Below, in pieces: positions 1 through 10,475 of a stretch of 64,000 bases of DNA. Under the pieces are notes generated by a model. It did no database searches, was not told where the DNA came from, and saw only the letters and a program-made list of their open reading frames with translations. Source of the stretch: Bremia lactucae (taxonomy: Eukaryota > Oomycota > Peronosporomycetes > Peronosporales > Peronosporaceae). Within the stretch, counting starts at the first letter, position 1. The number at the start of each line of letters is the position of its first letter. The stretch is taken from positions 1,813,342 through 1,877,341 of the forward strand of contig NC_090619.1 of the NCBI RefSeq assembly GCF_004359215.1, written 5' to 3'. A program made the position numbers and the translations under genes.

Positions 1-331
1 TCTCATTCGAAGGCTCATAATCAGCCGCCTGACGGGTATCAGGCGACTGTTCCATCCTCCCCGAGTCGGCCATTTCGTCCGACTCGCACTCATAATCGAC
101 CTCTAAAGAGGGGTCGTACTCACGTGGTGAATCACCACGTGCACTCGCAACACCAAGTGTTGTGCGAGTGGAAGACACTACGGTAGACGGAACGTCTACC
201 GCAAGAGATAACAATGCGTCACCCGCGGCTGCACGAACCGCAGCCGAAGGTTCAACACTATCCTCACCCCGCATGAATTGTTCCTTCATGCGATGGAATT
301 TAAAATGATGGATCTGACCAATCAAAATCAT
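1..331 (-). CDS. Antisense accessory ORF of family-B Ty3/gypsy element (partial, runs off the window)
   Basis: This frame is open on the minus strand from ATG at 331-329 to the window edge, at least 110 codons with no stop. It begins MILIGQIHHFKFHRMKEQF and continues acidic and Ser/Thr/Ala-rich. It lies just inside the polypurine tract and 3' LTR of an element that reads on the plus strand, so it is antisense to that element. A second, decayed copy at 14687-15671 keeps the same protein, for example SAAxxAAxxxALLSLA and MADSGRxExSPxxRQ, also antisense to integrase and chromodomain. Conservation of the peptide in two diverged copies argues for real coding. No domain recognised and function unknown. 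Confidence 0.6.
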   Translation of the reverse strand, partial: MILIGQIHHFKFHRMKEQFMRGEDSVEPSAAVRAAAGDALLSLAVDVPSTVVSSTRTTLGVASARGDSPREYDPSLEVDYECESDEMADSGRMEQSPDTRQAADYEPSNE

Positions 332-395
332 TTTAAAAATTAAGTGGTCATTTAGCGACCACTCCACCTAATGACATTCAGAGTGATTGTCGTTT

Positions 396-408
396 AAGGG
401 AGGGGTGA
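396..408 (+). other. Polypurine tract of family-B element
   Basis: AAGGGAGGGGTGA lies immediately before the TG of the LTR at 409. This is the usual position of the plus-strand primer and fixes the element as reading rightward, with 409-858 as its 3' LTR. Confidence 0.75.
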
Positions 409-858
409 TGTAACGGGGTGTATCGTTACATGAAATTAACAATAAAAGATTGTTAATTAATATTATCCAAAAGGTAGATAATATTTGGAGGAAATTACTT
501 TAAATAGTAATTTCCTGAATTCTTATCCATAAATAGGTATAGACCATTATGTCTATTTATTCCGCAGACTAATCAGCTGTAGAAGTAATCAAAGAGAGTT
601 ACGAGATAAGATAGATAAGAATTCATTTACATGTTTAGTATTAGTTTATAGTTAAGACAACATTTACAAAGATAGATTAACAAGACACTTAACTATATTA
701 ATACAGTTTTCATTTTACCCTCTTAAGTTAACTTGTCTTAAGAGAAGTCTTCCTCTATACGTACAGTGTACGTCACCTAACGAGAGGCACCACTCACATC
801 TGAAGCAGTGTGAAGTGGACTTGTACTGAAACAGTACAAGTCGCAGTGCCCCGTTACA
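409..858 (+). repeat. 3' LTR of family-B Ty3/gypsy element
   Basis: The 450-bp LTR has perfect 10-bp terminal inverted repeats, TGTAACGGGG and CCCCGTTACA, directly after a polypurine tract. It is AT-rich in its first half. The 859-1164 segment is an inverted copy of its first ~300 bp, and a further inverted fragment lies at 51168-51315. Confidence 0.8.
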
Positions 859-1164
859 AAAACTGTATTAAATATAGTTAAGTGTCTCTTAATCTATCTT
901 TCTAAGTGCTAACTTAACTATAACCTAATACTAAACATGTAAATGAATTCTTATCTCTATCTTATTCGTAACTCTCTTTGATTACTCCTACAGCTGATTA
1001 GTCTGCGGAATAAATAGATATAATGGCCTATACCTATTTATGGATAAGAATTCAGGACATTACTATATAACGTAATATCCTCCAAATATTATCTATTTTT
1101 TTAGATATTATATTAATTAACAACCTTTAAGTGTTAATTTCATGTAACGATACACCCCGTTACA
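859..1164 (-). repeat. Inverted partial LTR of family B
   Basis: This is the reverse complement of roughly 409-711, ending exactly at the LTR terminus (CCCCGTTACA at 1155-1164). It begins directly after the CA end of the plus-strand LTR. The simplest reading is that the plus-strand element inserted into the LTR of an older minus-strand copy. Confidence 0.7.
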
Positions 1165-2207
1165 GTATCAAGGAGCATGTCATCCTGACGCCGCCATATT
1201 GTTCGTTTTACAGAACAATGAGTCTGGATTCGCAGATCTTTAGGACGCCGTTACGCATGCGAAACAGCTGAAAGAGTTGGGTATCACGTGCGTGAATCGG
1301 CATAATTGTATGTTTAGATTGTTTTGCTGGTGAAGCTTATTGTACGCATTTGCTTAGTCATTACTCGAAAATTCGGCTTCAGGATTTTCAAGTCTTGACC
1401 GATGTTCCTTTCCGTTGCGTTCCTATTGTTTTCCTATCATTGTGTCAACCTAAACCTTTAATGTGCCAGATTTCTATAGAACGCGACGAATTGTCGTTTT
1501 TAGAAGTGCTTGTATAAGACAAGACAAAATCAATGATGACGGTTTGTGAGGATTAGCAAAAGTCGCTCTTTCGCTACGATACTTTCTCTTCAGGTGGGAG
1601 ATATAATTGCTTCTGCTACACGCTCTGAACTGCTTTTCAAGCTTTGCCAATTGCCATGCCATATCTGATGCTGGGATCTCTGCTTTAGCAGGATGTCGAA
1701 GTCTGGAAGTTGTCGATTTGAAGGTCATTATGTTGCAAATCAAAGAAGCACTATATGGTTAACATCTCTTACTATAGGAAACTCTAAAAACAGATGCGTC
1801 TTTTCGCGCTTGAAGTGCAATGCTCTGGGCTTGTTTCTAGAAGTATGAAAAACAAGAACTGCGACATTACACGGCAAATTTTTAAAAGACGCAGACTTTA
1901 GCAGAGAACATCAACGCAGAATTCCGCCGGGCGAAAACAGATCGAAATAGTGGACATTTATCAGAGTGGCAGAAAACAAAAGAGGAGTCCGAACACGAAA
2001 GCCAGTGCGTAGATGATACTTACATCTTCGAAGATCGACGGACGGATACAAAAGACGACACTACATTGTTGACCACGAAAAGATTGTCACTGCTTGAAAT
2101 CTTAATTGAATACGTGGCTTTTGATATTGGAACAGAACTAGAATGGGCTGCATTTATGTTATAAATCCAATTCTTCCCCGCAACTACCCGCAAACAGTAA
2201 TTTGCGC
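1165..2207. other. Intergenic / decayed sequence, no supported gene
   Basis: A short plus-strand stretch near 1190-1290 reads like coding (LKELGIT, reminiscent of the end of a von Willebrand A-type fold) but has a stop and no continuation. An 89-codon minus frame at 1474-1743 is basic and matches nothing I recognise. The stretch includes the 3' flank of the eL27 gene. Confidence 0.35.
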
Positions 2208-3006
2208 TTAAAAGCGAAGCTTTTTGAAGAAAAAGCTGACACCAGCAGCCTTTTTCTCCGACTTGCATGCGGCCTGGTTAAGGTAGCTGTCAAACGATAG
2301 AAGATACGTTAGACCTTGAAAATAATATGCTAGATCCTAGCTTCCACACGTACCGCTCCTCAAACACCTTCTTAATGGTCTTACGAGATTCGATACGGCT
2401 CTCTGGATTGGCCAATACCTCGTCGTCAAGAACTTTCTTGAGATCGATGTCAGCGACGTAGCGAGTGGGCATGATGTGGTTGTAGTTGACATACTTGACA
2501 AACGGTTTGACCTTGGTACGCTTTTTAAGCTTGGCTTTGCTCATGGCGCGGGTCACCTTGCGTGGATAGCGGTCAATACCAGCAACTGCACAATTTAAAA
2601 TTATTCCGGTCGTTTATCTTCCATAATTAAAAGTATTCTGAAGCAACTTCGATTCATACCAATGGCGTGGCCAAATTTGCGATCACCCTTGCCATCATCA
2701 AACGTCTTGACTACGATAGCCTTGCGGCCAGCAAATCGGCCGTTAAGCAATACTACAATTTTTCCGTTCTTGACACTACAAAAAAATCAAACACGCGCAT
2801 CAGTCCATGTCGATTTTCTCATGTAGCTTTACGCCTAGCAGCTTCCATGCTGCATGTGCTAAGCCTCCGAATTATGGAGCGATCAATACGACTTTCTGCT
2901 ACTACATCGCTCCCGGTCAAAATGAAGTAGAGCACGCAGTAGCCGAGTGCTGCGAATGGCTGCAATAGAAGCTGCTAGTGACTTTCTTAATCACTCACAT
3001 GCCCAT
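2208..3006 (-). CDS. RPL27: 60S ribosomal protein L27 (eL27), four exons
   Basis: Structural protein of the large cytosolic ribosomal subunit. I read four exons on the minus strand: 3006-2999 (ATGGGCAT), 2775-2660, 2585-2350 and 2273-2208, totalling 426 bp and 141 residues. Introns have GT..AG ends (GTGAGT, GTATGA and GTGTGG donors). The product starts MGIVKNGKIVVLLNGRFAGR, then FDDGKGDRKFGHA, GIDRYPRKVTRAMSK, KPFVKYVNYNHIMPTRY and FEERY, and ends FFFKKLRF. This follows the eL27 family colinearly (about 136 residues in animals). The last intron could use an acceptor at CAG 2280, but only the acceptor chosen here keeps the frame. No lesions; an ordinary housekeeping gene in a repeat-rich setting. 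Confidence 0.9.
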
Positions 3007-3345
3007 GCTTCTTGGAAGTTTTGAAGCAGTTCCGTACTGCTTGACGAAATAATCTCGCGCTGCTTTCCGGGCCAACCAACCGAAGGCATTTGCATTTGAT
3101 TGGATAAAATCCATGAGGTACGTAGCAGTTACGGTTCACTAAACCGGGTAAGGTGTAGGGCTTTTATGGACCGCATTGAACATAAACTCTCACTAAACGC
3201 ACAAGAATGCACCAATATATCAGTCAAACGCTCCAGAGACAACGGATGTGGCCTCAAGAGCTTCGACTAAATACACCATGACACTAACGGCGCGGATGCT
3301 CAACGTAAGCTTGGCTTTCAGCTCTTATAAATTAAGTTACTGTAT

Positions 3346-3534
3346 CTCGATACGTGGCCAGACAAGGAAATTGCAGCAATGAAAGGTGGCAAAAAAAGTG
3401 TCAATGAACTTTACAGCAAATACCTCGACAGATGGCTTGAAGTGGATAATTTAATCAAGCTGCTACCGAATACATTTGCCGAAGTTCGTGAGAATTACAT
3501 TTGCGCAAAGTGCAAGGACAGGCAATTTACATAG
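3346..3534 (+). pseudogene. ArfGAP-domain fragment
   Basis: Sixty-three codons read LDTWPDKEIAAMKGG and later ENYICAKCKDRQF before a TAG. The pattern (LDTW, a GG-like turn with N residues, then YI.AKY..R.F) is the second half of an ArfGAP zinc-finger domain, which stimulates GTP hydrolysis by Arf GTPases in membrane traffic. The Cys4 zinc-finger half is not found upstream and the frame ends abruptly. I call it a broken exon of a once-spliced gene. A live multi-exon gene cannot be excluded. Confidence 0.5.
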
Positions 3535-3602
3535 TTGCCAACCACCAAACTACTGCAATTTGCAATATTCGCTGCATCCTTTCGGCTGATAAATGCAACA
3601 AC

Positions 3603-3923
3603 CTATTCGCCGTCCAGATCATTGGCCAGTCGAAAGCAACAAAATAATATGGTCTTAAATTTCATGCAGAGCCAATTACCACGCCATGAAGAAGTGGTTT
3701 CAGCAATTTCTTGATTATTTGTCGTCGTGGGTCGTGGCGGCTCGACGAACCAAGACAGTACATACTTTGACTTCTGCACGTCATTAATTTTTTTATTAGA
3801 AGAATTGTTGATAATGTTGACTCGTTTTGGTTGTTGGACAGTTGAAAATACAGGAGCTAAACCAAACTCGATTTCTTCCGACAATACTAGACACATTTCC
3901 CGATATTGCTTAAGACTCGCCAC
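3603..3923 (-). CDS. Hypothetical protein fragment
   Basis: A 106-codon minus-strand frame starts ASLKQYREMCLVLSEEIEFG and contains a proline/threonine stretch (EPPRPTTTNN). The frame is open upstream to about 3990. The composition looks protein-like and charged, but I recognise no family. It faces the ArfGAP fragment on the opposite strand and ends at a solo LTR, so it may be a relic. Confidence 0.25.
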   Translation of the reverse strand: MASLKQYREMCLVLSEEIEFGLAPVFSTVQQPKRVNIINNSSNKKINDVQKSKYVLSWFVEPPRPTTTNNQEIAETTSSWRGNWLCMKFKTILFCCFRLANDLDGE

Positions 3924-4004
3924 TGCAAGCGCATATTGCCGAGTTTGCCTTTCCAGAAGGTTCTGTGCTAAGCTTTACGTTGCTCCAGTACTCTTCTCGT
4001 GTAC

Positions 4005-4480
4005 AGTATTGGGGTTTCCCGTAACATAAGTATGATTATCTGTAAGAGGAATAATAAATATTATTTCCTATGAGAGGAAATAAATAGAATTACAAAATTA
4101 TTATCTTTATTAATTTTGACTTAAATAGTTCCAATAATACCAAATTTAGTAATATTGATACTATTAATTGGTTGTTAAAGCTCAAATCAACTCCGCCAAT
4201 CGTTACAAGACACGATAGGCGCCATACTTAATTAATTATTATTATAGTAAGTTCAGTAGTAGAAGATAGAGATCGTTACGTAGGAAACTATATATTAATA
4301 CAGTTTTAATTTCATTATTCTAAAGCCTTAGGCTAGACCTTTAAGCTAAAGACCCTTAGCTTCATCAGAACCTTCCTCTATACCTTTGTGTACGAGAAGT
4401 TTCGAGGCACCTAACCTACACTGTAATCAGTGTAAGGTTTACTAGTACTGATCAGTACTAGTGAAAGTTGCCTCGTTACA
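4005..4480 (+). repeat. Solo LTR, family G, with 5-bp target duplication
   Basis: The 476-bp LTR is related to family B. Its start (AGTATTGGGG) is a mutated form of TGTAACGGGG, and its end is GCCTCGTTACA. The 5-mer TGTAC occurs immediately before (4000-4004) and after (4481-4485), a target-site duplication that defines both ends. No internal sequence lies between the duplications, so this is a solo LTR left by LTR-LTR recombination. Confidence 0.75.
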
Positions 4481-4899
4481 TGTACGCTAGCTATTTTAGA
4501 TGGTGTCAATATCTACGCCTGTATTTCAAATCTATGAAGAGCTACACCCTTTGGAAGTTGTATCCTTCATAGTAGTGCCCCACTATGCCCAGCGCCACTG
4601 GCGGCGACACTCATATGGCCCTCAGCCATTAGATGAGAATAAGTCAAATCGACCGCCACAGTGTTACAAGATTTGTGAGGAAACATGACAAGCGCATCTG
4701 GGCCAGTATTTGTGTAATATGCATTGGTGTGATATCGCATAATCTAACTTCTTCTGGAGGTTTTGATGTATGGTCACGACTCAAAAAAATGTTTTACTAA
4801 AAAGCGTGGCATTTCTCAATCAGAGTCGCTAAATGCCGATCAAAAAGTACTTTGCCGCGCCAGGTCAAATACAAGTGCAGTTGGCCTTGCCGGATTGAA
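4481..4899. other. Spacer between two G LTRs, no supported gene
   Basis: It holds a 62-codon plus frame (4500-4688) without recognisable motifs. Nothing else is seen. Confidence 0.3.
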
Positions 4900-5283
4900 A
4901 GCTTGTTATTTCTCTTCCTTATAAAATTAGCTATCTGTTACCCCTAATTAGACATTAATCTGGTTGATTGGTTGATTTAAGTTTGAATCAATTCCGCCAA
5001 TCGTTACAAATCATATTTAGGCGGTGCGCAAGAAGTCGCTTAAATGGATATTTATTCATAAATTAAAGCCAGTAGATAGAAGATCGTTGCTAAAGAACTT
5101 GATACTTCAAGACAATTTTACTTATTCTCTATACTAAAACCTTAGCATGACCTCGAGTAGCTAATCCCTCTTAGCTACTTTAACCTTCCTCTGCAGGTCA
5201 GTGTACGTAAAGTAACCGAGAAACCTCACCTTCACTATAATCAGTAGTACTGTTGTCAGTACTAGCAAAGGTGCATCGGTACA
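4900..5283 (+). repeat. Second family-G LTR, truncated at its 5' side
   Basis: It shares with 4005-4480 the blocks around CGCCAATCGTTACAA, AGTAGATAGAAGATCGTT, the CTTCCTCTGCAGG region and the final GTACTAGCAAAGGTGCATCGGTACA, in the same order and orientation. The 5' end is too diverged to place, so the start is approximate. Confidence 0.55.
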
Positions 5284-5649
5284 GCTAATAGCACTTCTTA
5301 GTCCGGTAAACGGCCTACGCGCCTTCCATCCAACATGGACATGTTCGATGAAAGAAAAAGGAAGTTTTTACGCCCTTCCAGAAGGCTTCCGCGGAATGCA
5401 TAAAAAGTTCACTCATTTGAGTGACCTTGAATGGAGAGCAGTCGAATGTATGAGCTCGGCCATAGGCAGGCCAGCAGTAAGCGCCATGTTGTTCGCTCTA
5501 CAAAGAGACGAGTAAGATGCAGCTATACCCGTTTTCATACAAAATTAATTCGACGGTGCCCATAAAAAGTAGCCTTGCTTCACCTGCGAGGTTCTCAACA
5601 CGCAGAGGTGTGGAGAGCAGGGTGACACACAGCAGCATTTAAATGCTAC

Positions 5650-5965
5650 TAGCGAGCCGACGCCTTTGCGCCCACCCGAAAACTTAAAGATCGAAATGTC
5701 TAAGTTTTGGCAGTCCCTTTTAAGATGGCACATTGAGTTGAACGACGCCATAGAAGCTCGCAACATCGACGACGATACGACGACAGTGAAATTTGGCATG
5801 TGCAACTTGGCCGGACGTGCCATATCTTGGGCCTCAGGGCTCAAGCTTCACGACCCAATTGCGTTCAGGTCTGAGGTCTTTGAGACCCAGCTCAGGTAAT
5901 CCTTTAAGCAGCCACGTGCCGAATTCAAATCTCGAGCAGAGCTTATGTGCATGCTTTATAATGAG
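5650..5965 (+). pseudogene. Gag (capsid) fragment of a Ty3/gypsy element
   Basis: The frame reads FWQSLLRWHIELNDA, then CNLAGRAISWASG, then FKQPRAEFKSRAELM after one stop. This is the usual order of a retrotransposon capsid core (a GRA.(E)WA helix followed by F..P..E.R.R). It differs from the family-A gag at 26.5 kb. It is followed within 75 bp by a reverse-transcriptase piece, so protease and the RT N-terminus have been deleted. Confidence 0.6.
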
Positions 5966-6035
5966 TGTAATAGTTACAAGCACATACACCAATTAATAGA
6001 AAGGATGTTCTTCAATAACAATATGATGGAGTGTA

Positions 6036-6320
6036 CGATGTACATTGCACTCGGCTTAGTCGATGGCTATTGTTAACTGTCCATGCAAGTCATTCATATC
6101 CCGCTTGAAGCGGGTAGCACTCGCAGTGATATGATGTGGGAGTGGTTGATTATGCATCAGGGCTTTCCAATGCCCTGGCTTCTTTTAATCGTCTAGTGAC
6201 GCAACTGTTCCACCCTTATAGAGGTTATGCACATACATATTTTATGACATATTTCTCCATAGTCGTGCGATGGAAAAGAGTCGGTCCGATGTGAATGCAC
6301 TTGCGATCAGTGCTCGTGTG
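6036..6320 (+). pseudogene. Reverse transcriptase palm fragment, family-A-like
   Basis: The frames contain degraded versions of MYSALDLVDGYYQLL, MLWEWLVMPQGL and the YFDD-containing block seen intact at 29.1-29.3 kb. Several stops and frameshifts are present. The catalytic YFDD block is corrupted (around 6238-6255). It belongs to the same dead element as the integrase downstream. Confidence 0.65.
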
Positions 6321-6509
6321 TCGCAGTTCCTCATGATGCGATATTGATATGTAAAATTCTCCTGGAGGCACATATACCGCGCATCGCAGTTCCTCATGAT
6401 GCGATATTGATAGATAAAATTCTCCTGGAGGCACATATACCGCGCAGCGCAGTTCCTCATGATGCGATAGTGAAATACAAAATTCTCTTGGAGGCATATT
6501 ATAACTGTT
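6321..6509. repeat. 63-bp tandem repeat, three copies
   Basis: Three head-to-tail units begin at 6321, 6384 and 6447, each with CGCAGTTCCTCATGATGCGA and ending in GGAGGCACATAT. The period is a multiple of three, so both strands show 21-residue repeats in open frames. It sits where the thumb/RNase H of the family-A pol should be. Confidence 0.9.
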
Positions 6510-6537
6510 TTGAGCGGTCATCCCGGTCGAAATATCT

Positions 6538-7960
6538 ATGGCTCATTTAGCCAGAGTTACTGGTGACCTAAAATTTATAAATGGGTCAGTACCTATGTTT
6601 GCACATGCGATAAATATCAACGCGTTAAACCCTTTAAACATGCAACTGCGCTACTTGCAAGTTTGTCCGTACCCAGTGGGTATGAGGATTCCATCAGTAT
6701 GGATTTTGGGTTTGGCATTTAGAAAGATTCGGCTGGTAACAGGGGCATCGCGGTTATTCTGACCGTTTTAGCAAAATGGCTAATTTAGCGGCTGTGTTGG
6801 ATACTATTGATGGAAGGCACATTAAAGATGCTATTGATCGCGTATTTCGACCACACGGTTTACCAGTGGCAATTGTCTCCAACAGAGACCCCCGCTCACC
6901 GATTAATTTTGTAAGTCGATTTTCTGTGTCTTGGCACCAGTTTAGACATGTCCACAGCGGATCATTTGCAGACCGATAATCAAATCGAGATTGTAATCGT
7001 GTCATTGAAGACGTTCTGCGCAGAACATTAAAGTGCTGGAGCACAATGCTCATGTTTGTTGAGTCTGTGTTGACCAATGCTGTGCATGCCTCTACAGGCT
7101 ATACTCCGTTCTATGTGAACGGCCTCACACACCTACGCGCTCCGCTAACGCTACCACTGCATGGTTCAGGGCATGGCGGGAGAGAAATAGCCAATCGACT
7201 TGCTGATATCAGCTTTATTACTGTCAATAAACAGGTTAACGGGCTTCTCGCAACGCGGTCAAATGTCTTACGACATGTGCGTGATACAATGGCTGACAGC
7301 CAAGACAAACAGTAAGAACAAGCGGACTAAAGGCAGAAGCTTTATTGATTTTATTGTGGTCGCTGACCGAGTTTTGCTTAATGCTAAAAGCTTACCAGCA
7401 AAAAAAGTAGTATCTGCGGTTTTTAAGTCAAAATGCGTCCACGTTTTATTGGACCATTTACGGTCGTAGTAAAGAAAGACCTAGCTCATGCGCTAAACCT
7501 TCCGCGGGTGCTGCGTGTTCGACGTCGGCTTGCTTACGCCGTACCGGGATCCTTTCGATGTGAATCGAAGTGCTTGCACTGAAAAAACGGCTGTGCCGCA
7601 GATTGCGGCACAGATATCCAACTATGCATATAAACGCGTTCGGTTCAACGTCCAAAGACGCTTTTATCCCGTCGAGGGGCTCCCGATTTGAGCAAGAGTC
7701 TCACGAAGAAGTTGCACCTTTTGCTTTAAAGCAACGAAAGCTTCCACCGATATTTCGGACCCTTCCTACACTGCTCGACGAGCAAGGGAATCCTCAATTT
7801 CACGTTTAAAAATTCGAAATCAACGCCGTTGCAAGGGTCGAGTGGCGCGGGTATCCCTCTTCGAAAACTAGGTATTCCTACGGCAAGATTGCCCTTACGC
7901 CGTTGGCGTTTGAGCGCCATGCTCAGAGTCAACTTGCGGCGATCGAAGCTTACCACCATT
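6538..7960 (+). pseudogene. Integrase and chromodomain of a decayed family-A element
   Basis: Many frameshifts, but collinear with the A integrase at 30.4-31.9 kb. The order is the zinc-binding region, the catalytic core (degraded DGTAKLFIDRVF-type and TADHPQTDGQ-type blocks), YTPFYVNGLTHLRAPLTLP, the MADSQDKQ basic stretch, VADRVLLNAKSLPAKKVVSA, and a chromodomain remnant (VEWRGYPSSK at about 7830-7860). It is followed on the opposite strand by the antisense ORF relic. Confidence 0.75.
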
Positions 7961-8039
7961 AGGTGAGTATGGACTGATCCTTGGCCATTGTATGGCTTGG
8001 ATCCGCAGCTGCACACAATCGAAGCACTAGAGTTGCAGG

Positions 8040-8833
8040 CTAGTACTAGCCTCGCATCGCGGACGACACGCACCACTCAGTTGGCCTTTGGCCTTCAGCT
8101 ATGAGAAATTAAAGCGCAGTTTTTGTTCGAGACGAAATTTTACCGCGTCGGCAGTTTCTCTAAGAGATCAAATATCTCGAAGACGACAGGCTCTACGGAC
8201 CCAGCGAAATAAAGCAAGCTCATTTTTGTTTTCCGGTTTGTTCGGATTAAAATATTGGAATATTTCTCTTTGAGGACACGTAGTTGGTTACACAAGCGTG
8301 TCAGATAATGGCGTGGCGTCATAATCTGAGGCTGAGAGCATCGCATGTCGCAATCTTATCCGGAAATCTTACATCGGATCCATATAACACTTTTGCCAAA
8401 GATTAGCCTGCAACCTCATGGAGGCGCTCTTGGCGTAAATTGCTATTCACGATGTTCTTGCTCTGTCGCAAACGGTCCAAGCCCGGCAACGAGCTTTCTT
8501 CTCCTTGAAAATTGATTGCTCTTGCTCTTCAACGAGTGGCTTCTTTTTTATGCTGGGCTATAGGCCCGGTGTCATGCGTAATGCAGTCAATACATCCGAG
8601 ACACCACGTTCTGGGTACGGCGTCGAAGCCCGACGATGTTCGTCCCCACGCTTGAGCGTGTGAGGCAGGGATTCCTCATCCTTTTCCTCAGACGAATTAT
8701 GGCTAAGATAATTCACATACTCCTCATCATCGAGAAAGGAACTTAGAGTCGGTGACCTTCTTCCACGCATACGCGTCATGCTGAGTGTATCGACACCTGA
8801 GACACAGAGCCATTGAATTAACGCACTGCGCAC
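8040..8833 (-). pseudogene. Decayed copy of family-A antisense accessory ORF
   Basis: On the minus strand the frames align with the longer copy at 58037-58845. The order is SFLDDEEYVN, an acidic SSEEKDEES run, ERGVSDVLTALR, EEQEQ, then NKNELALFRWVRRACRLRD and FRLEQKLRFNF. Frameshifts and stops break it into 8558-8833 and 8140-8346. It lies downstream of, and opposite to, the chromodomain, in the same relative place as in the other two A copies. Function unknown. Confidence 0.6.
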
Positions 8834-9493
8834 CTGGTGCCGTCGGAATCGGTAGGACTCAGCAGTGATTGCCGCCTTTGACAGCGAAGATAACGCTTTA
8901 CGTGTGATTATATTATGTATCAGTTGGGGTCGAAAGTGCTTCGCAACACGATCCTATCATTGTGCAAGGCCAGCAGGGATATTTACTCCACTGACCCGCC
9001 TAACCATTGCTCTTACGTAATGAAGCACGATGCATGCCTGACAGCTTTGTATCAAAAGCAATTCAGTTTACGAGCTTCAGAAGCGCATTAACCTATTGAG
9101 GCAATGTCTATGCAAATTAGGTCGCGCTTTAAGATCGGGTTTTAATTACACATGTAAATTACTTTGCAAGCAATATGTGTATAAACGGCCGTGTATGCGT
9201 TTGCAATACACTCAGCCAGCATTTTTTTCTCGATTTATATAAATCTCATCTGTGCTGTGAATACCAGCGACGCATTGATAAAACATAAAGCTGTAACAAA
9301 TAATTTCTGTTCATTAACTCGCGAACGCAACACGAAGTACCTCCTTGAACTTTCATACAATAGCTTATGCTATTCTTCAAGCCCTCTGCTTTACAATCGC
9401 AAGAATCGACGAGACTTGCTCGGATAATCGAAGCAATCGCCTGCGTCGAGAAACCCAGAGCATTTGCGACGACCTGCATTTTCCTAATAGCCA
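8834..9493. other. No recognisable gene
   Basis: Unassigned sequence. The expected 3' LTR of the family-A relic is not found. An 82-codon minus frame (9246-9494) is not recognised. Confidence 0.3.
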
Positions 9494-9600
9494 ATTAAAT
9501 GGTAACTGACGGGATTACTTTTACCCAATCAAAATACCTCAAACCTAGTTGGGGTGGTATTAGCAAAAATATCGGTGGGTCTAGGCATTCCCTAAATTTA
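9494..9600 (+). repeat. Dispersed ~105-bp repeat, copy 1
   Basis: It shares AATTAAATxGTxAC, GGGATTxCTTTTAxCCAAT, ATACCTCAAACCTA and GGGTCTAG with 10880-10995, in the same orientation. The two copies bracket the mitochondrial-like DNA and the host exon. Confidence 0.6.
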
Positions 9601-9657
9601 TAGGATTTTAATGATTTACCTATCCTAATAGAAAAAGGTTGTTCTCACATATTTTTA

Positions 9658-9759
9658 ATGTTTTTTGATATTTTTTTTGACATTGTTCTTGCGATTATAG
9701 GTTCAGGAATAGTTATTAATGAGCATTTCCTTGAATATTGGTATAGTTGGATCTTTTAA
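9658..9759 (+). pseudogene. Short hydrophobic ORF, possibly mitochondrial
   Basis: A 33-codon frame starts MFFDIFFDIVLAIIGSGIVI and is extremely AT-rich. It lies directly beside the mitochondrial-like rRNA segment. It may be a small mtDNA frame carried in with the insertion. No family assigned. Confidence 0.3.
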
Positions 9760-9779
9760 CAGTTATTATAATATAAAAA

Positions 9780-10400
9780 CGTACTTTTGCTGCGACAGAG
9801 ATTTACCCTTCTCGGTCCTCTCGTACTAGAGTTAGATTCTCGCATTTACCATTCTAAGGCGTCACTACACCAAATATGATAAAACCTATAACCAATTCAA
9901 TTAAAATTTCAATCATTGTCCAAAACCCATGCAAATTTAAAAATAAAGTCAAAACCCAAGTAAAAACAAATACCCCTTGGAACCTTCTCTAGTTCCAGAA
10001 TGTGACAAGTTGACATTAAGGTGCCAACCAACTCCGTCGATAAGAGCTCTTAGGTGTCATCAGTAACCAATCAACAATATATAATTACCTATAAAAGGTA
10101 TTGCAGAAAATAAATTAGTAACAACAGTTGCTCCCCAGAACTTCATTTGTCCCCAGGGTAATGCTACTTTCATCAGGTAAAAAAACAAATTTAATTATTT
10201 CCTAGAAAATTTGAAATTATTATTTTTCTCGTATTGCACCACATTAACGGATCAACAACCGAAGTAAACCCCCCTCATCAGACTGTTGACAGGGAGTGTC
10301 AGCATTCACCTCCATTCCTCGTTTAAGTCTGGGAACAAGCAGCCAACCATTATGGTTGCCTTTTGAATACCTTTGTCGTATGACATCTCTACATTGCTTA
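9780..10400 (-). pseudogene. Nuclear copy of mitochondrial large-subunit rRNA, 3' part
   Basis: On the minus strand the universal LSU rRNA signatures appear. AGTACGAGAGGACCGAG (sarcin-ricin-side domain VI start) lies at about 9810-9830. AAGAGCTCTTATCGACGG followed by TTGGCACC (peptidyl-transferase loop of domain V) lies at about 10025-10055. The surrounding AT-richness fits mitochondrial rather than cytosolic rRNA. Fragmentary and embedded in nuclear repeats, so I call it a NUMT. Confidence 0.7.
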
Positions 10401-10475
10401 ATTGGGCGCTTCGTGTGGTAAACTGAGCGGACGGGGCACAGCTCGACGCTTTAGCGGTTCGGCGTCAAACTGCCG

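Noticed and set aside
409..1164. A replication origin or palindromic amplification structure
   Set aside because: The inverted repeat is fully explained by two opposed copies of one LTR with exact LTR termini.
1190..1290. von Willebrand A-domain gene
   Set aside because: Only a short LKELGIT-like stretch with a stop. No metal-site motif or continuation.
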